Below, in pieces: positions 24,015 to 31,657 of a stretch of DNA of 33,126 nucleotides. Positions within the stretch are counted from its first letter, which is position 1; every line of letters begins with the position of its first letter. The translations under genes and the position numbers were made by a program. Source of the DNA: a virus. The stretch covers positions 1 through 33,126 of the IMG/VR virus record IMGVR_UViG_3300020411_000368; one strand, written 5' to 3'. The notes under the pieces were generated by a model that had not been told where the DNA came from, did no database searches, and was given only the letters and a program-made list of their open reading frames with translations.

Positions 24015-24679
24015 AACTAATAGCAGAAGTATTAGATAATGAAATAAACTATATTGCTGAAGAAAACAAAGATACTGGTAAGAAAGATTACTTCATCGAA
24101 GGTGTTTTCATACAAACAGAACAAAAGAACAAGAACGGTCGTATCTATAGAAAGTCAACTATGGATAAAGAAATCGATCGTTATACCAAAGAGCACATTG
24201 ATAAGAAACGTGCTTATGGTGAATTAGGACATCCGCAAGGCCCTACCATTAACCTTGAAAGAGTATCTCATATGATACAATCTTTAAAACCAGAAGGCAA
24301 CAACTATATTGGTAGAGCAAAAGTAATGGATACTCCATACGGATCTATCGTCAAAAACCTTATGAAAGAAGGTGCTCAACTAGGCGTTAGTTCAAGAGGT
24401 ATGGGATCCCTGAAAGCGAAAAAGGACATCATGGAAGTTCAAGATGACTTCATGTTGGCGACTGCTGCAGATATTGTAGCAGATCCATCTGCTCCCGATG
24501 CATTTGTAAAAGGAGTTATGGAAGGTTGTGAATGGATTTATGATCAGGAGACTGGTGCCTGGACTAAATCTACGATCAACGTTGTTGAGGAAATTCTGGA
24601 CACTGGTAAAAAATCAGCTAAGGAATTAATGGAACGTAAGGTACAATTATTTGCAAAGTATCTAGATACTTTAAAGTAA
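24011..24679 (+). CDS. gp21: Prohead core scaffold protease gp21
   Basis: This 222-residue protein is near the T4 gp21 length of 212. The catalytic His lies in AYGELGHPQGP (H74) and the Ser in LGVSSRGMG (S127/S128); VADPSAPDAFV near 157-167 is also conserved. This matches the T4 prohead protease, a herpes-assemblin-like serine protease. It sits in the prohead core and cleaves gp22, gp67/68-type proteins and the gp23 N-terminus at sites of the form (I/L)xE. No active-site residue appears missing. ATGA overlap with the preceding small gene. Confidence 0.95.
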   Translation: MKLIAEVLDNEINYIAEENKDTGKKDYFIEGVFIQTEQKNKNGRIYRKSTMDKEIDRYTKEHIDKKRAYGELGHPQGPTINLERVSHMIQSLKPEGNNYIGRAKVMDTPYGSIVKNLMKEGAQLGVSSRGMGSLKAKKDIMEVQDDFMLATAADIVADPSAPDAFVKGVMEGCEWIYDQETGAWTKSTINVVEEILDTGKKSAKELMERKVQLFAKYLDTLK

Positions 24680-24692
24680 CATACCGCGTTCT

Positions 24693-24700
24693 TATAAATA
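24693..24700 (+). promoter_or_regulatory. Late promoter before gp22 (TATAAATA)
   Basis: This is an exact TATAAATA in the 58-base gap between gp21 and gp22. The predicted leader is about 32 bases and carries GAGGAG, a good ribosome binding site. Confidence 0.7.
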
Positions 24701-24737
24701 ATAGGAAATAAATTAAGATATACTAGAGGAGTCTCAA

Positions 24738-25760
24738 ATGTCTGATAAAGAATTGGAAGTGAACCAAGAAGAAGACGTTCAACTTGACGAGTTCAAGGCT
24801 ACAGGTGATGCTTCTATGGTCGCTGATCCAGTCGCTACAAAAAGCAATAAGAGACCTGCCGACAAAGATCAAGGTGATAAAGCTATGCCTAAACTCACCC
24901 GAGCTGGCATGATCTCTGCCATTGTTCAGAAATTGAACAGCTTTGGTGGCAGTGGGGTTAGTGACGCATACGATACAATCTTCGGTAAATCCGCTCCTAA
25001 TAATTCAGCCAAGAATATGGCTTCAATCAAACCTAAAGGAATGAAAGAAGACATAGATGAAATCTTTGGCGAAGAGTTAGATGAGGAAACAAGAGATAAA
25101 GCAGAAACAATATATACTGCAGCAGTTAATGCTAAAGTAGGTGTTGAAGTTGCTAGACTCGAAGAAGAGTACGAAGCGAAGCTAGAGGAAGCAATTGAAG
25201 CATATCAATCTGACCTTAATGATAAGGTTGATGAGTATGTTACATACGCTGCCGAAGAGTGGGCTAAAGAAAATGAACTCGCCATCGAAAGTTCATTTAA
25301 AGTTGAAGTCGCTGAAAGTTTCATGAATGGTATCAAGCAATTGTTCGAGGAAAACTATATCGACCTACCGGAAGAGAAAGTTGACCTAGCTGCTGATGCT
25401 GTTGAAAAAGCAGAACAACTAGAAGACGATCTTAACGAATCTGTTAAAGAAAAGATCGAACTTCAAAAAGAAATTGACGATCTGAAAGTTAAAGCAAGCA
25501 TCGCAGAACAAGCTGATGACTTAACTTTGACTCAAAGAGAGAAACTATCTTCATTAGCTGAAGGTATTGAATATGATGATCTTGAGGATTTCAACAAGAA
25601 GTTGGAAGTAATCAAGGAAAACTATTTTGCTTCAAAAAGCGAATCCCCTGACATTACTCAGGAAAACGATGAGCCGCTAGAAGAAGCAGAAGAAAAGGCT
25701 GCAGTCGAGCCAACAATGGCAAGATATGCAAGTGCTATTTCACGCACTATTAAAAAATAA
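24738..25760 (+). CDS. gp22: Major prohead scaffolding core protein gp22
   Basis: This 340-residue protein is longer than T4 gp22 (269). It is acidic and largely alpha-helical with coiled-coil stretches (VARLEEEYEAKLEEAIEAYQ at about residues 137-156; AVEKAEQLEDDL and EKIELQKEIDDLKVKASI at about residues 220-255). The conserved ESFMNGIKQLFEENYIDLPE and the C-terminal ARYASAISRTIKK are gp22 features. It forms the inner scaffold of the prohead, around which gp23 assembles, and is then destroyed by gp21. Its own late promoter fits the large amount needed. Confidence 0.93.
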   Translation: MSDKELEVNQEEDVQLDEFKATGDASMVADPVATKSNKRPADKDQGDKAMPKLTRAGMISAIVQKLNSFGGSGVSDAYDTIFGKSAPNNSAKNMASIKPKGMKEDIDEIFGEELDEETRDKAETIYTAAVNAKVGVEVARLEEEYEAKLEEAIEAYQSDLNDKVDEYVTYAAEEWAKENELAIESSFKVEVAESFMNGIKQLFEENYIDLPEEKVDLAADAVEKAEQLEDDLNESVKEKIELQKEIDDLKVKASIAEQADDLTLTQREKLSSLAEGIEYDDLEDFNKKLEVIKENYFASKSESPDITQENDEPLEEAEEKAAVEPTMARYASAISRTIKK

Positions 25761-25763
25761 ATA
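25756..25763 (+). promoter_or_regulatory. Possible late promoter before gp23 (AATAAATA)
   Basis: AATAAATA overlaps the gp22 stop, 29 bases before the gp23 start. One mismatch from TATAAATA. A strong promoter is expected before the major capsid gene, and no better box is seen. Confidence 0.45.
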
Positions 25764-25792
25764 TTGATAAAGGGAAAATTAGGAGAGCTATT

Positions 25793-27118
25793 ATGAACCT
25801 TAATTCAAGTTTAGTTGAGAAGTGGCAGCCTATCTTAGAGCACGAAGATCTACCAAATATCGGAGATGCTCATAGACGTGCAGTAACTGCTCAACTTCTA
25901 GAAAATACTGAGATTAGTCTCAGAGAAGGATCTACTTTCTCATCTCAGTCACTACTTAGCGAGGCAACTCATACGCCTACAAACGCTACTGGTGCTGACA
26001 TTGATAATTACGATCCTGTTCTTATCTCATTGGTAAGAAGAGCTATGCCAAACTTGGTAGCTTATGACATGTGTGGTGTTCAACCTATGTCAGGGCCTAC
26101 TGGTTTGATTTTTGCTATGAGAAGCAAATACTCTAATCAGAGTAACAGTGCTACAGAAGCATTCTATGATGAAGCTAACACTTCATTCTCTTCTGTTGTA
26201 GCTAATGCTAACACACTTGGTGACAAGCACGTTGGTTCAGTTCCTGTTTCAGCTAATAACGCAGAAGCTGGTTCTTATAACTTCGGTGACGCTATGTCAA
26301 CTAACCAAGCAGAAGCTCTAGGTCATGCATCTAACGTTGCATTCCCAGAGATGGCTTTCTCAATCGAGAAAGTAAGTGTTACAGCTGGTTCAAGAGCACT
26401 TAAAGCTGAGTACACAATGGAATTAGCACAAGACCTTAAAGCAATTCATGGTCTTGACGCTGAAACTGAATTGGCTAATATTCTTTCAACTGAAATCCTT
26501 GCGGAGATCAACAGAGAGATTATCAGAACAATTAACATTGTTGCTAAGCAAGGTGCACAGACTGACGTAACTACAGCTGGTACTTTTGATTTAGATACTG
26601 ATTCAAACGGAAGATGGTCTGTTGAGAAATTCAAAGGACTTATGTTCCAGATTGAGCGTGATGCTAATCAGATCGCAAAAGACACAAGAAGAGGAAAAGG
26701 TAACGTATTGATCACAAGTTCAGACGTTGCATCTGCCCTTCAAATGGCTGGCGTGTTGGATTACGCACCTGCGTTAAACTCTAACAACCTACAAGTTGAT
26801 GATACTGGTAATACATTTGCTGGTGTTCTTAACGGTAGATACAGAGTTTACATCGATCCTTATACTACTGGTAACTACTATGTTCTAGGTTATAAAGGAT
26901 CTTCAGCATTTGACGCTGGATTATTCTATTGCCCATACGTACCTCTACAAATGGTTAGAGCCGTTGGCGAGAATACTTTCCAACCAAAAATCGGATTTAA
27001 AACACGTTACGGCGTTGTTGCAAACCCATTTGCGGAAGGCTCAAGTGTTGGTCTTGGTGCATTAACTAAAGATTCTAATGTATACTACAGAAGAGTTCTA
27101 GTTAACAACATCATGTAA
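25793..27118 (+). CDS. gp23: Major capsid protein gp23
   Basis: This 441-residue protein is shorter than T4 gp23 (521), as usual in marine T4-like phages. Signatures are DIDNYDPVLISLVRRAMPNLVAYDMCGVQPMSGPTGLIFAMRSKY (split here for reading: positions about 70-115), AEYTMELAQDLKAIHGLDAE, GRYRVYIDPY and VGENTFQPKIGFKTRYG. A probable gp21 cleavage site is LLSE57/A58, by analogy with the IAE/A site of T4. The ribosome binding site is AGGAG (25780-25784). It builds the hexameric capsid lattice. No gp24 vertex gene follows here. Transcription ends at a strong terminator 20 bases downstream. Confidence 0.98.
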   Translation: MNLNSSLVEKWQPILEHEDLPNIGDAHRRAVTAQLLENTEISLREGSTFSSQSLLSEATHTPTNATGADIDNYDPVLISLVRRAMPNLVAYDMCGVQPMSGPTGLIFAMRSKYSNQSNSATEAFYDEANTSFSSVVANANTLGDKHVGSVPVSANNAEAGSYNFGDAMSTNQAEALGHASNVAFPEMAFSIEKVSVTAGSRALKAEYTMELAQDLKAIHGLDAETELANILSTEILAEINREIIRTINIVAKQGAQTDVTTAGTFDLDTDSNGRWSVEKFKGLMFQIERDANQIAKDTRRGKGNVLITSSDVASALQMAGVLDYAPALNSNNLQVDDTGNTFAGVLNGRYRVYIDPYTTGNYYVLGYKGSSAFDAGLFYCPYVPLQMVRAVGENTFQPKIGFKTRYGVVANPFAEGSSVGLGALTKDSNVYYRRVLVNNIM

Positions 27119-27137
27119 GCCAAAACCTTATGGTTTC

Positions 27138-27165
27138 AAAAGGGTCCTTCGGGACCCTTTTTTTT
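27138..27165 (+). terminator. Strong intrinsic terminator after gp23
   Basis: The perfect ten-pair stem AAAAGGGTCC / GGACCCTTTT closes a TTCG tetraloop (C-UUCG-G, exceptionally stable) and runs into further Ts. A small AAACC-TTAT-GGTTT hairpin lies just upstream (27123-27136). It marks the end of the head operon. Confidence 0.95.
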
Positions 27166-27169
27166 GTCT

Positions 27170-27177
27170 TATAAATA
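27170..27177 (+). promoter_or_regulatory. Late promoter after the gp23 terminator (TATAAATA)
   Basis: This is an exact TATAAATA five bases after the terminator. A start near 27183 would give a 36-base leader that has no G until the AGGAGG ribosome binding site (27209-27214), so it should be unstructured. Confidence 0.75.
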
Positions 27178-27218
27178 TATTTGTATTACATAACACACAC
27201 AAACACACAGGAGGAATT

Positions 27219-27437
27219 ATGTCAAATACAAAATCAGGCTATGAAATAAGAGCAGATCTAATCTACGCGGCTCAGCAAGTACTCGAAAGTAATGCTAATA
27301 GAGTCATGGAAGCAACCATAGAAAACAATAATCATGCAGAAGAAAAGCAAGATGTTCCACTTACTCAGATAAGTGCATCTGATATTGTTTCTGTTGCAAA
27401 AGAACTTAATGAGTTTGTAACTCAGCAAGTTTCTTAA
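27219..27437 (+). CDS. Small conserved-type protein after gp23
   Basis: This 72-residue protein begins MSNTKSGYEIRADLIYAAQQVLESNANRVMEA and ends in the helical SDIVSVAKELNEFVTQQVS. Short proteins starting KSGYEIRADLL are, from memory, common directly after gp23 in marine T4-like phages; their role is not known. It has a perfect AGGAGG site four bases before ATG and its own late promoter between a terminator and the next promoter, so it is probably a strongly expressed single-gene transcript. It appears helical, with no membrane segment. Confidence 0.8.
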   Translation: MSNTKSGYEIRADLIYAAQQVLESNANRVMEATIENNNHAEEKQDVPLTQISASDIVSVAKELNEFVTQQVS

Positions 27438-27445
27438 AAAAAAGG

Positions 27446-27474
27446 TTGCCCCTTGCTAAACTATATGTTATAAT
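27446..27474 (+). promoter_or_regulatory. Sigma-70-like promoter (TTGCCC-17-TGTTATAAT)
   Basis: The -35 box TTGCCC is at 27446-27451, then a 17-base spacer, and a consensus TATAAT at 27469-27474 with extended -10 TG at 27466-27467. The start would be near 27481. It lies in the gap before the gp19-like gene, so host polymerase could transcribe the following genes early. A GATAAATA box at 27506-27513 would start at the ATG itself and is less convincing. Confidence 0.75.
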
Positions 27475-27518
27475 GTGTATTGTACGCGCGAGAGATAATA
27501 ATATAGATAAATATTAAT

Positions 27519-28061
27519 ATGGCTATTATAAACACTCAACCATCAAATGTAAACTTTCTATCACCTTTAAAGTTTACTTTCCAAATGAAGAAGCTTCCTA
27601 ATGTGAACTTCTTTGTACAGCAGTGTATGCTACCTAATATTGCTCTCGGACGTTTCGATATACCTACTCCATTTGTTAAGTTGCCCATGGCGGGCGATCA
27701 CTTAGAGTTTGGAGAATTTCAATTAACATTCCGTGTTGACGAGGATATGAAGAACTATAAAGAAATCTATAACTGGATGATGGCGTTAGGATTCCCTGAT
27801 AAGTTTGATCAATACAAAGCACTAGCAGATAAAGACACAAGACTCTTTAGAGGGGCGACAGGCGCTGATAGCCTCGTATCAGATGCCACTTTAATTATAC
27901 ATAATAGTAACGTTAACTCTAATCAACAAATAACGTTCCTTAATATGTATCCTACTACTATACAGGATATCCTATTTGACTTCCGTCAAACAGATGTAGA
28001 ATACGTAGAATGTCTTTGCACTTTCGCATATGAAAGATACGATATAAAAGACATTACTTAG
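27519..28061 (+). CDS. Second gp19-family tail-tube-like protein
   Basis: This 180-residue protein aligns by eye with gp19 along its length. Matches are FTFQMKKLPN against FQVRINNPA, LPNIALGRFDIPTPFVKLPMAGD against IPASTLGLIEVPYFGRKLKIAGD, VDEDM against INDED, and ITFLNMYPTTIQDILFDF against YKFVGIYPAELAEIDLQW. It is therefore a tube-fold protein, but distinct from the main tube. In marine T4-like genomes the position after gp23 often holds a gene labelled gp3 (tail tube terminator), and a tube-end or tube-cap role would suit this fold. The ribosome binding site is weak. An unusual point is its placement behind a host-type promoter. Confidence 0.75.
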   Translation: MAIINTQPSNVNFLSPLKFTFQMKKLPNVNFFVQQCMLPNIALGRFDIPTPFVKLPMAGDHLEFGEFQLTFRVDEDMKNYKEIYNWMMALGFPDKFDQYKALADKDTRLFRGATGADSLVSDATLIIHNSNVNSNQQITFLNMYPTTIQDILFDFRQTDVEYVECLCTFAYERYDIKDIT

Positions 28062-28090
28062 TTGCCTTTCTACATACAATAAGCTATAAT
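28062..28090 (+). promoter_or_regulatory. Sigma-70-like promoter before uvsY (TTGCCT-17-TATAAT)
   Basis: TTGCCT (28062-28067), a 17-base spacer and TATAAT (28085-28090) match the form of the promoter at 27446. The expected start (about 28097) is essentially the first base of the uvsY ATG at 28098, implying a leaderless mRNA. Confidence 0.7.
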
Positions 28091-28097
28091 ATACATT

Positions 28098-28532
28098 ATG
28101 GATTTAAATGAACTACTAGAAGAGTGGTCGAAAGACTCTGATATTGATAGAACCGAATTAGGTCGCGAAGCAATTAAAATACCTAAGTTACATGCAAAGT
28201 ATTTTAAGATATTTGCTAGCGAACGTCTAGCTATGCGTAGACTAGAAGAGAAGTATAAAGAGCTTAGACAGCTTAAATATGAATACTATGATGGCACTCT
28301 AGATAAATCCACATTAGATAAGTATGGTTGGGATCCACAGCCGCTTAAAATTTTGCGCGCTGATATAGCCAATTATATTTCTGCTGACGCAGATATTATC
28401 GATTTAAACTTGAAGATCGCTTACGCGAAAGAGAAGGTAGACTTTTTAGAAAGTGCTATACGCTCTTTACAAACCAGAGGTTATAATATAAAGTCTGCTA
28501 TTGATTGGGAAAAATTTAAAGTAGGATTATAA
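28098..28532 (+). CDS. uvsY: Recombination mediator UvsY
   Basis: This 144-residue protein compares with 137 in T4. The pattern MDLNELLEEWSKDSDIDRTELGREA, LHAKYFKIFASERLAMRRLEEKYK and LKYEYYDGTLDKSTLDKYGW follows T4 UvsY closely; the YYDG and KILRADIANYI segments are distinctive. UvsY loads the UvsX recombinase on gp32-coated single-stranded DNA in recombination-dependent replication. It is followed 1 base later by thyX and then by uvsW, its usual neighbour. It has a promoter of its own and no leader with a ribosome binding site. Confidence 0.92.
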   Translation: MDLNELLEEWSKDSDIDRTELGREAIKIPKLHAKYFKIFASERLAMRRLEEKYKELRQLKYEYYDGTLDKSTLDKYGWDPQPLKILRADIANYISADADIIDLNLKIAYAKEKVDFLESAIRSLQTRGYNIKSAIDWEKFKVGL

Positions 28533-28533
28533 A

Positions 28534-29214
28534 ATGAAAGTTAAGCTTATTAGTCATAGTCAATGTGATGGTAAGGAGTTGTTGATGTCTACTAGTGTTA
28601 CAGAATTAGTAGCGTACTGTGCAAGAGTATCTAATCCAGATAATCAAATGAACGACACGACATCAGCTAAGCTACTAAAGTATCTAATTAAACATAAGCA
28701 TTGGTCACCATTTGAAATGGTATCAGTATGTTTAGAAATAGAAACAACAAGAGACATAGCTAGACAAATATTAAGACATAGGTCTTTTTCATTCCAAGAA
28801 TTTAGTCAACGCTATGCACATCCGGAGATAGGTTTTGAACTTAGAGAAGCTAGGATACAGGATCCAAAAAATAGACAGAACTCAATTGAGACTGAAGACT
28901 TCAAACTCATTGACGAATGGAATGAAAAACAAAGCGAAGTCATTGAAGCAGCCCAAGAAGCATACAACTGGGCTATCAATAACGGGATCGCAAAAGAACA
29001 AGCTAGAGCTGTATTGCCGGAAGGGAATACTTTATCACGTTTATACGTAAACGGAACCTTAAGATCATGGATCCACTTTTGTGAATTAAGAGGTGGACAT
29101 GGTACACAGATGGAGCACCAAGAAGTAGCTTGGGCGTGTGCTAAGGTTATTAGTAAAATCTTTCCTTTTAGGATAGACTACAATGCTCCTGAACCAATTA
29201 ATTTTTATGGCTGA
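28534..29214 (+). CDS. thyX: Flavin-dependent thymidylate synthase ThyX
   Basis: This 226-residue protein is typical ThyX length. The diagnostic RHRx7S motif is complete (RHRSFSFQEFS, residues 81-91). Other family elements are HWSPFE (residues 56-61), SQRYA, EQARAVLPEG and NGTLRSWIHFCELR. The enzyme methylates dUMP to dTMP using methylenetetrahydrofolate and FAD/NADPH, supplying thymidine for an AT-rich genome. It sits between uvsY and uvsW, genes adjacent in T4, so it looks inserted into the recombination operon. It overlaps uvsW by 8 bases (ATGGCTGA). Confidence 0.97.
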   Translation: MKVKLISHSQCDGKELLMSTSVTELVAYCARVSNPDNQMNDTTSAKLLKYLIKHKHWSPFEMVSVCLEIETTRDIARQILRHRSFSFQEFSQRYAHPEIGFELREARIQDPKNRQNSIETEDFKLIDEWNEKQSEVIEAAQEAYNWAINNGIAKEQARAVLPEGNTLSRLYVNGTLRSWIHFCELRGGHGTQMEHQEVAWACAKVISKIFPFRIDYNAPEPINFYG

Positions 29215-30694
29215 TAATATATTCATTGAAAAATATGATGAAGTATACGTAAGATGTTATACTGAACCTGGAATAAGTTATGAACTACAGGAATACTTTA
29301 CCTTTGAAGTTCCTGGTGCTAGGTTTATGCCTCAAGTCCGTAATAAATTTTGGGATGGTAAAATAAGATTATACAATCCTTCTACAGGATTAATATATGC
29401 CGGACTAGTTCCCTATATAAGGGAGTTCGCAAAAAATTATGACTATACCGTAGAGGTTGATGATGAATTACATGATGTAGAGTTTTCATTAGCAGAGGCC
29501 ACCTCCTACGCCAAAGACTTATTGAAGGGTGCTGGGTTTGAACCTAGAGACTATCAATTAAAAGCTTTTGCGCATGCAATGAGAACTAAGAGAGCATTAA
29601 TGCTTTCACCTACAGCTAGTGGTAAGTCTTTAATTATATATCTCATAGCACACATGATGCAAGAGATGGGTAATAAGATTTTAGTGATAGTACCAACTAC
29701 ATCATTGGTATATCAAATGCAAACAGACTTTAAAGACTATGGTTTTGAAAAGGATGTTAGAGTGATTGACGGATCACAAAATAAATCTTGGAGAGACACC
29801 ATTAGTGAAGGTATAGTCATATCTACGTGGCAGTCAATACATAAGATGCCTAAACCTTGGTTCGCACAATTTAAATGTGTGATAGGTGATGAGGCACATC
29901 ATTTTAAATCCAAATCATTAACTACAATTATGACTAAGCTAGTCGATTGTCCTTATAGATTTGGTTTCACTGGAACTATAGATGAAACACAAACACACAA
30001 ACTAGTATTAGAAGGTTTGTTTGGATCCATTAAGAAAGTTACAACTACCAGTGAATTAATGGAGAAAGGAACCCTATCAGAGTTGGGTGTTAAAGCTATA
30101 GTGTTAAAGCATCCTGGTACGTCTTGTGATTTGCTGAAGAAAGCAACCTATCAAGATGAGCTTCAACATATAGTAGCATCTCCAGCCAGAAATAAATTTA
30201 TACAGAACCTCGTTACAGGACTAAATGGTAATACATTATTGTTATATCAATTGGTTGAAAAGCATGGTAAAATATTGTATAATAATATATTAGAACAACA
30301 ACAAAAGGAGGTCATTGACCGTAATATCTTTTTTGTATCCGGAGAAGTAGATGCTGCTGCTAGAGAGCAGATAAGAGCATTAGTAGAAAGTGATACTGAT
30401 GCAATAATAGTAGCTTCATACGGTACGTTCTCAACTGGCATAAATATTAAGAACCTTCATAATGTTGTCTTTGCTTCACCTAGTAAGTCTAAGATTAGAG
30501 TATTACAAAGTATAGGTAGAGGTTTAAGACGGTCTGATACGAAATCAACAGCTACGTTATTTGATATTGCCGATGACTTAACACATAAGTCTAGGAAGAA
30601 TTATACATTGAAACATTTTCAAGATCGTGTACAATATTATAATGACGAGAAGTTTGATTATAAAATTTACCAGGTAAAGCTTAATGGAGTTTAA
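29207..30694 (+). CDS. uvsW: Recombination/branch-migration helicase UvsW
   Basis: From ATG 29207 the protein has 495 residues. An upstream in-frame ATG at 29183 has an AGGAT site and would add eight residues; family alignment (MADNIFIEKYDEVYVRC against the T4 N-terminus) favours 29207, but this is not settled. The N-terminal domain contains FMPQVRNKFWDGKIRLYNP. The superfamily 2 helicase core has Walker A PTASGKS (135-141), Walker B IGDEAHHF (DEAH 228-231), FGFTGT (motif III) and QSIGRGLRRSD (motif VI). UvsW unwinds branched DNA and R-loops and helps switch from origin- to recombination-dependent replication. Confidence 0.95.
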   Translation: MADNIFIEKYDEVYVRCYTEPGISYELQEYFTFEVPGARFMPQVRNKFWDGKIRLYNPSTGLIYAGLVPYIREFAKNYDYTVEVDDELHDVEFSLAEATSYAKDLLKGAGFEPRDYQLKAFAHAMRTKRALMLSPTASGKSLIIYLIAHMMQEMGNKILVIVPTTSLVYQMQTDFKDYGFEKDVRVIDGSQNKSWRDTISEGIVISTWQSIHKMPKPWFAQFKCVIGDEAHHFKSKSLTTIMTKLVDCPYRFGFTGTIDETQTHKLVLEGLFGSIKKVTTTSELMEKGTLSELGVKAIVLKHPGTSCDLLKKATYQDELQHIVASPARNKFIQNLVTGLNGNTLLLYQLVEKHGKILYNNILEQQQKEVIDRNIFFVSGEVDAAAREQIRALVESDTDAIIVASYGTFSTGINIKNLHNVVFASPSKSKIRVLQSIGRGLRRSDTKSTATLFDIADDLTHKSRKNYTLKHFQDRVQYYNDEKFDYKIYQVKLNGV

Positions 30695-31088
30695 ATATTT
30701 TAAATTAATTGATAACACCCAGTTAGTAGGAGATGTTGTCGCTGAGGATGAAAAGTCCTACCTAATAGATAATGCAGTTGAGATGGGAGTCTCTAACGAA
30801 GAATTTGAACAGTTCGTAGAACAAAGATATTATTTTAAAGGTATGTATTGTCCTTTTGTTAAAGGCAAACCAATAAAAACGGTTTTAATGAAGAATAGGG
30901 TTACTACAGTATTTGATGATCTTGAAGTTAACCTTAAAACACAATATAATAAATTTGTAAAGGAATGGTATAAGCAAAGAGTATTTCATAAGGATCCTGA
31001 AAAGATGAAAGAGCTAGAGGATAAAATGATGACAGAACTTGAAGCTTGGGTAGAGCGTACAACGGTCGCCAATAACCAGATACACTAA
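30684..31088 (+). CDS. Small protein with Sm-like N-terminus, unknown function
   Basis: This 134-residue protein overlaps uvsW by 11 bases and gp55 by 1 base (TAATG). The first 35 residues (MEFKYFKLIDNTQLVGDVV, then KSYLIDNAVEM) follow the strand pattern of Sm/LSm-like barrels: a ligand strand with KLxD(N/G)xxLxGxVxxxD, then xYxLxNA. The rest is helical and charged (NLKTQYNKFVKEWYKQRVF). A small unnamed gene between uvsW and gp55 is usual in marine T4-like phages. RNA or nucleic-acid binding is only a structural guess. Placement before the late sigma factor could hint at a role in gene expression. Confidence 0.75.
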   Translation: MEFKYFKLIDNTQLVGDVVAEDEKSYLIDNAVEMGVSNEEFEQFVEQRYYFKGMYCPFVKGKPIKTVLMKNRVTTVFDDLEVNLKTQYNKFVKEWYKQRVFHKDPEKMKELEDKMMTELEAWVERTTVANNQIH

Positions 31089-31657
31089 TGGGAAAACATT
31101 ACGTTGATAATAAGCAACTATACAAAGTATTAGTTGAATATAAAGCAGCAAGATTAAAAGCTGAAAAAGCAGGGAAGCCAGCACCACCAATTCCTAACTA
31201 TGTTGGAGAATGTTTATTACAGATAGCCAATCGATTATCTTATAAACCCAACTTCGCCAATTATATGTTTAGAGAAGAGATGGTAGGTGATGGAGTTGAG
31301 AATTGTATTAATTATTTAAATAACTTTAATCCAGATAAATCTACAAACCCATTTGCATACTTCACACAAATAATATATTATGCTTTTCTTAGAAGAATTG
31401 ATAGAGAGAAAAGACAATTATATATTAAGCACAAAGCTTTAGAACAAAGTATTGTGTATGATGAATTAAGTGATTCTCATGAATCATCAGGTGAAGCCAA
31501 GCAAGGGGATCAACCTAAAATAAATCTACATACAGATTATATGAAAGATTTTGTAGGTAACTTTGAACAGAAATTAGCTGACCGCAAAGCTAAGAGAGAA
31601 GCAAAGAAAGCTGAAGCGAAAGGCCTGGAAAAATTTTATACGAGACCAAATGAGTAA
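31088..31657 (+). CDS. gp55: Late-transcription sigma factor gp55
   Basis: This 189-residue protein is near the T4 gp55 length of 185. The sigma-region-2-like core is NPDKSTNPFAYFTQIIYYAF followed by LRRIDREKR (residues 81-109), the best conserved part of the family. gp55 binds host RNA polymerase core and recognises the TATAAATA box, so it should drive the late promoters listed in this window. The C-terminal third is very Lys/Ala-rich and ends GLEKFYTRPNE. L180, F183 and Y184 might form the sliding-clamp (gp45) contact found at the C-terminus of T4 gp55. Overlaps gp47 by 8 bases. Confidence 0.95.
   Translation: MGKHYVDNKQLYKVLVEYKAARLKAEKAGKPAPPIPNYVGECLLQIANRLSYKPNFANYMFREEMVGDGVENCINYLNNFNPDKSTNPFAYFTQIIYYAFLRRIDREKRQLYIKHKALEQSIVYDELSDSHESSGEAKQGDQPKINLHTDYMKDFVGNFEQKLADRKAKREAKKAEAKGLEKFYTRPNE

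Noticed and set aside
27506-27513. GATAAATA as a late promoter for the tube-like gene
   Set aside because: Transcription would start at the ATG itself, and a much better host-type promoter lies upstream.
29183-29206. Alternative UvsW start with an AGGAT site
   Set aside because: Not excluded, but the eight extra residues do not fit the family N-terminus and the 8-base overlap at 29207 is a pattern used repeatedly in this genome.
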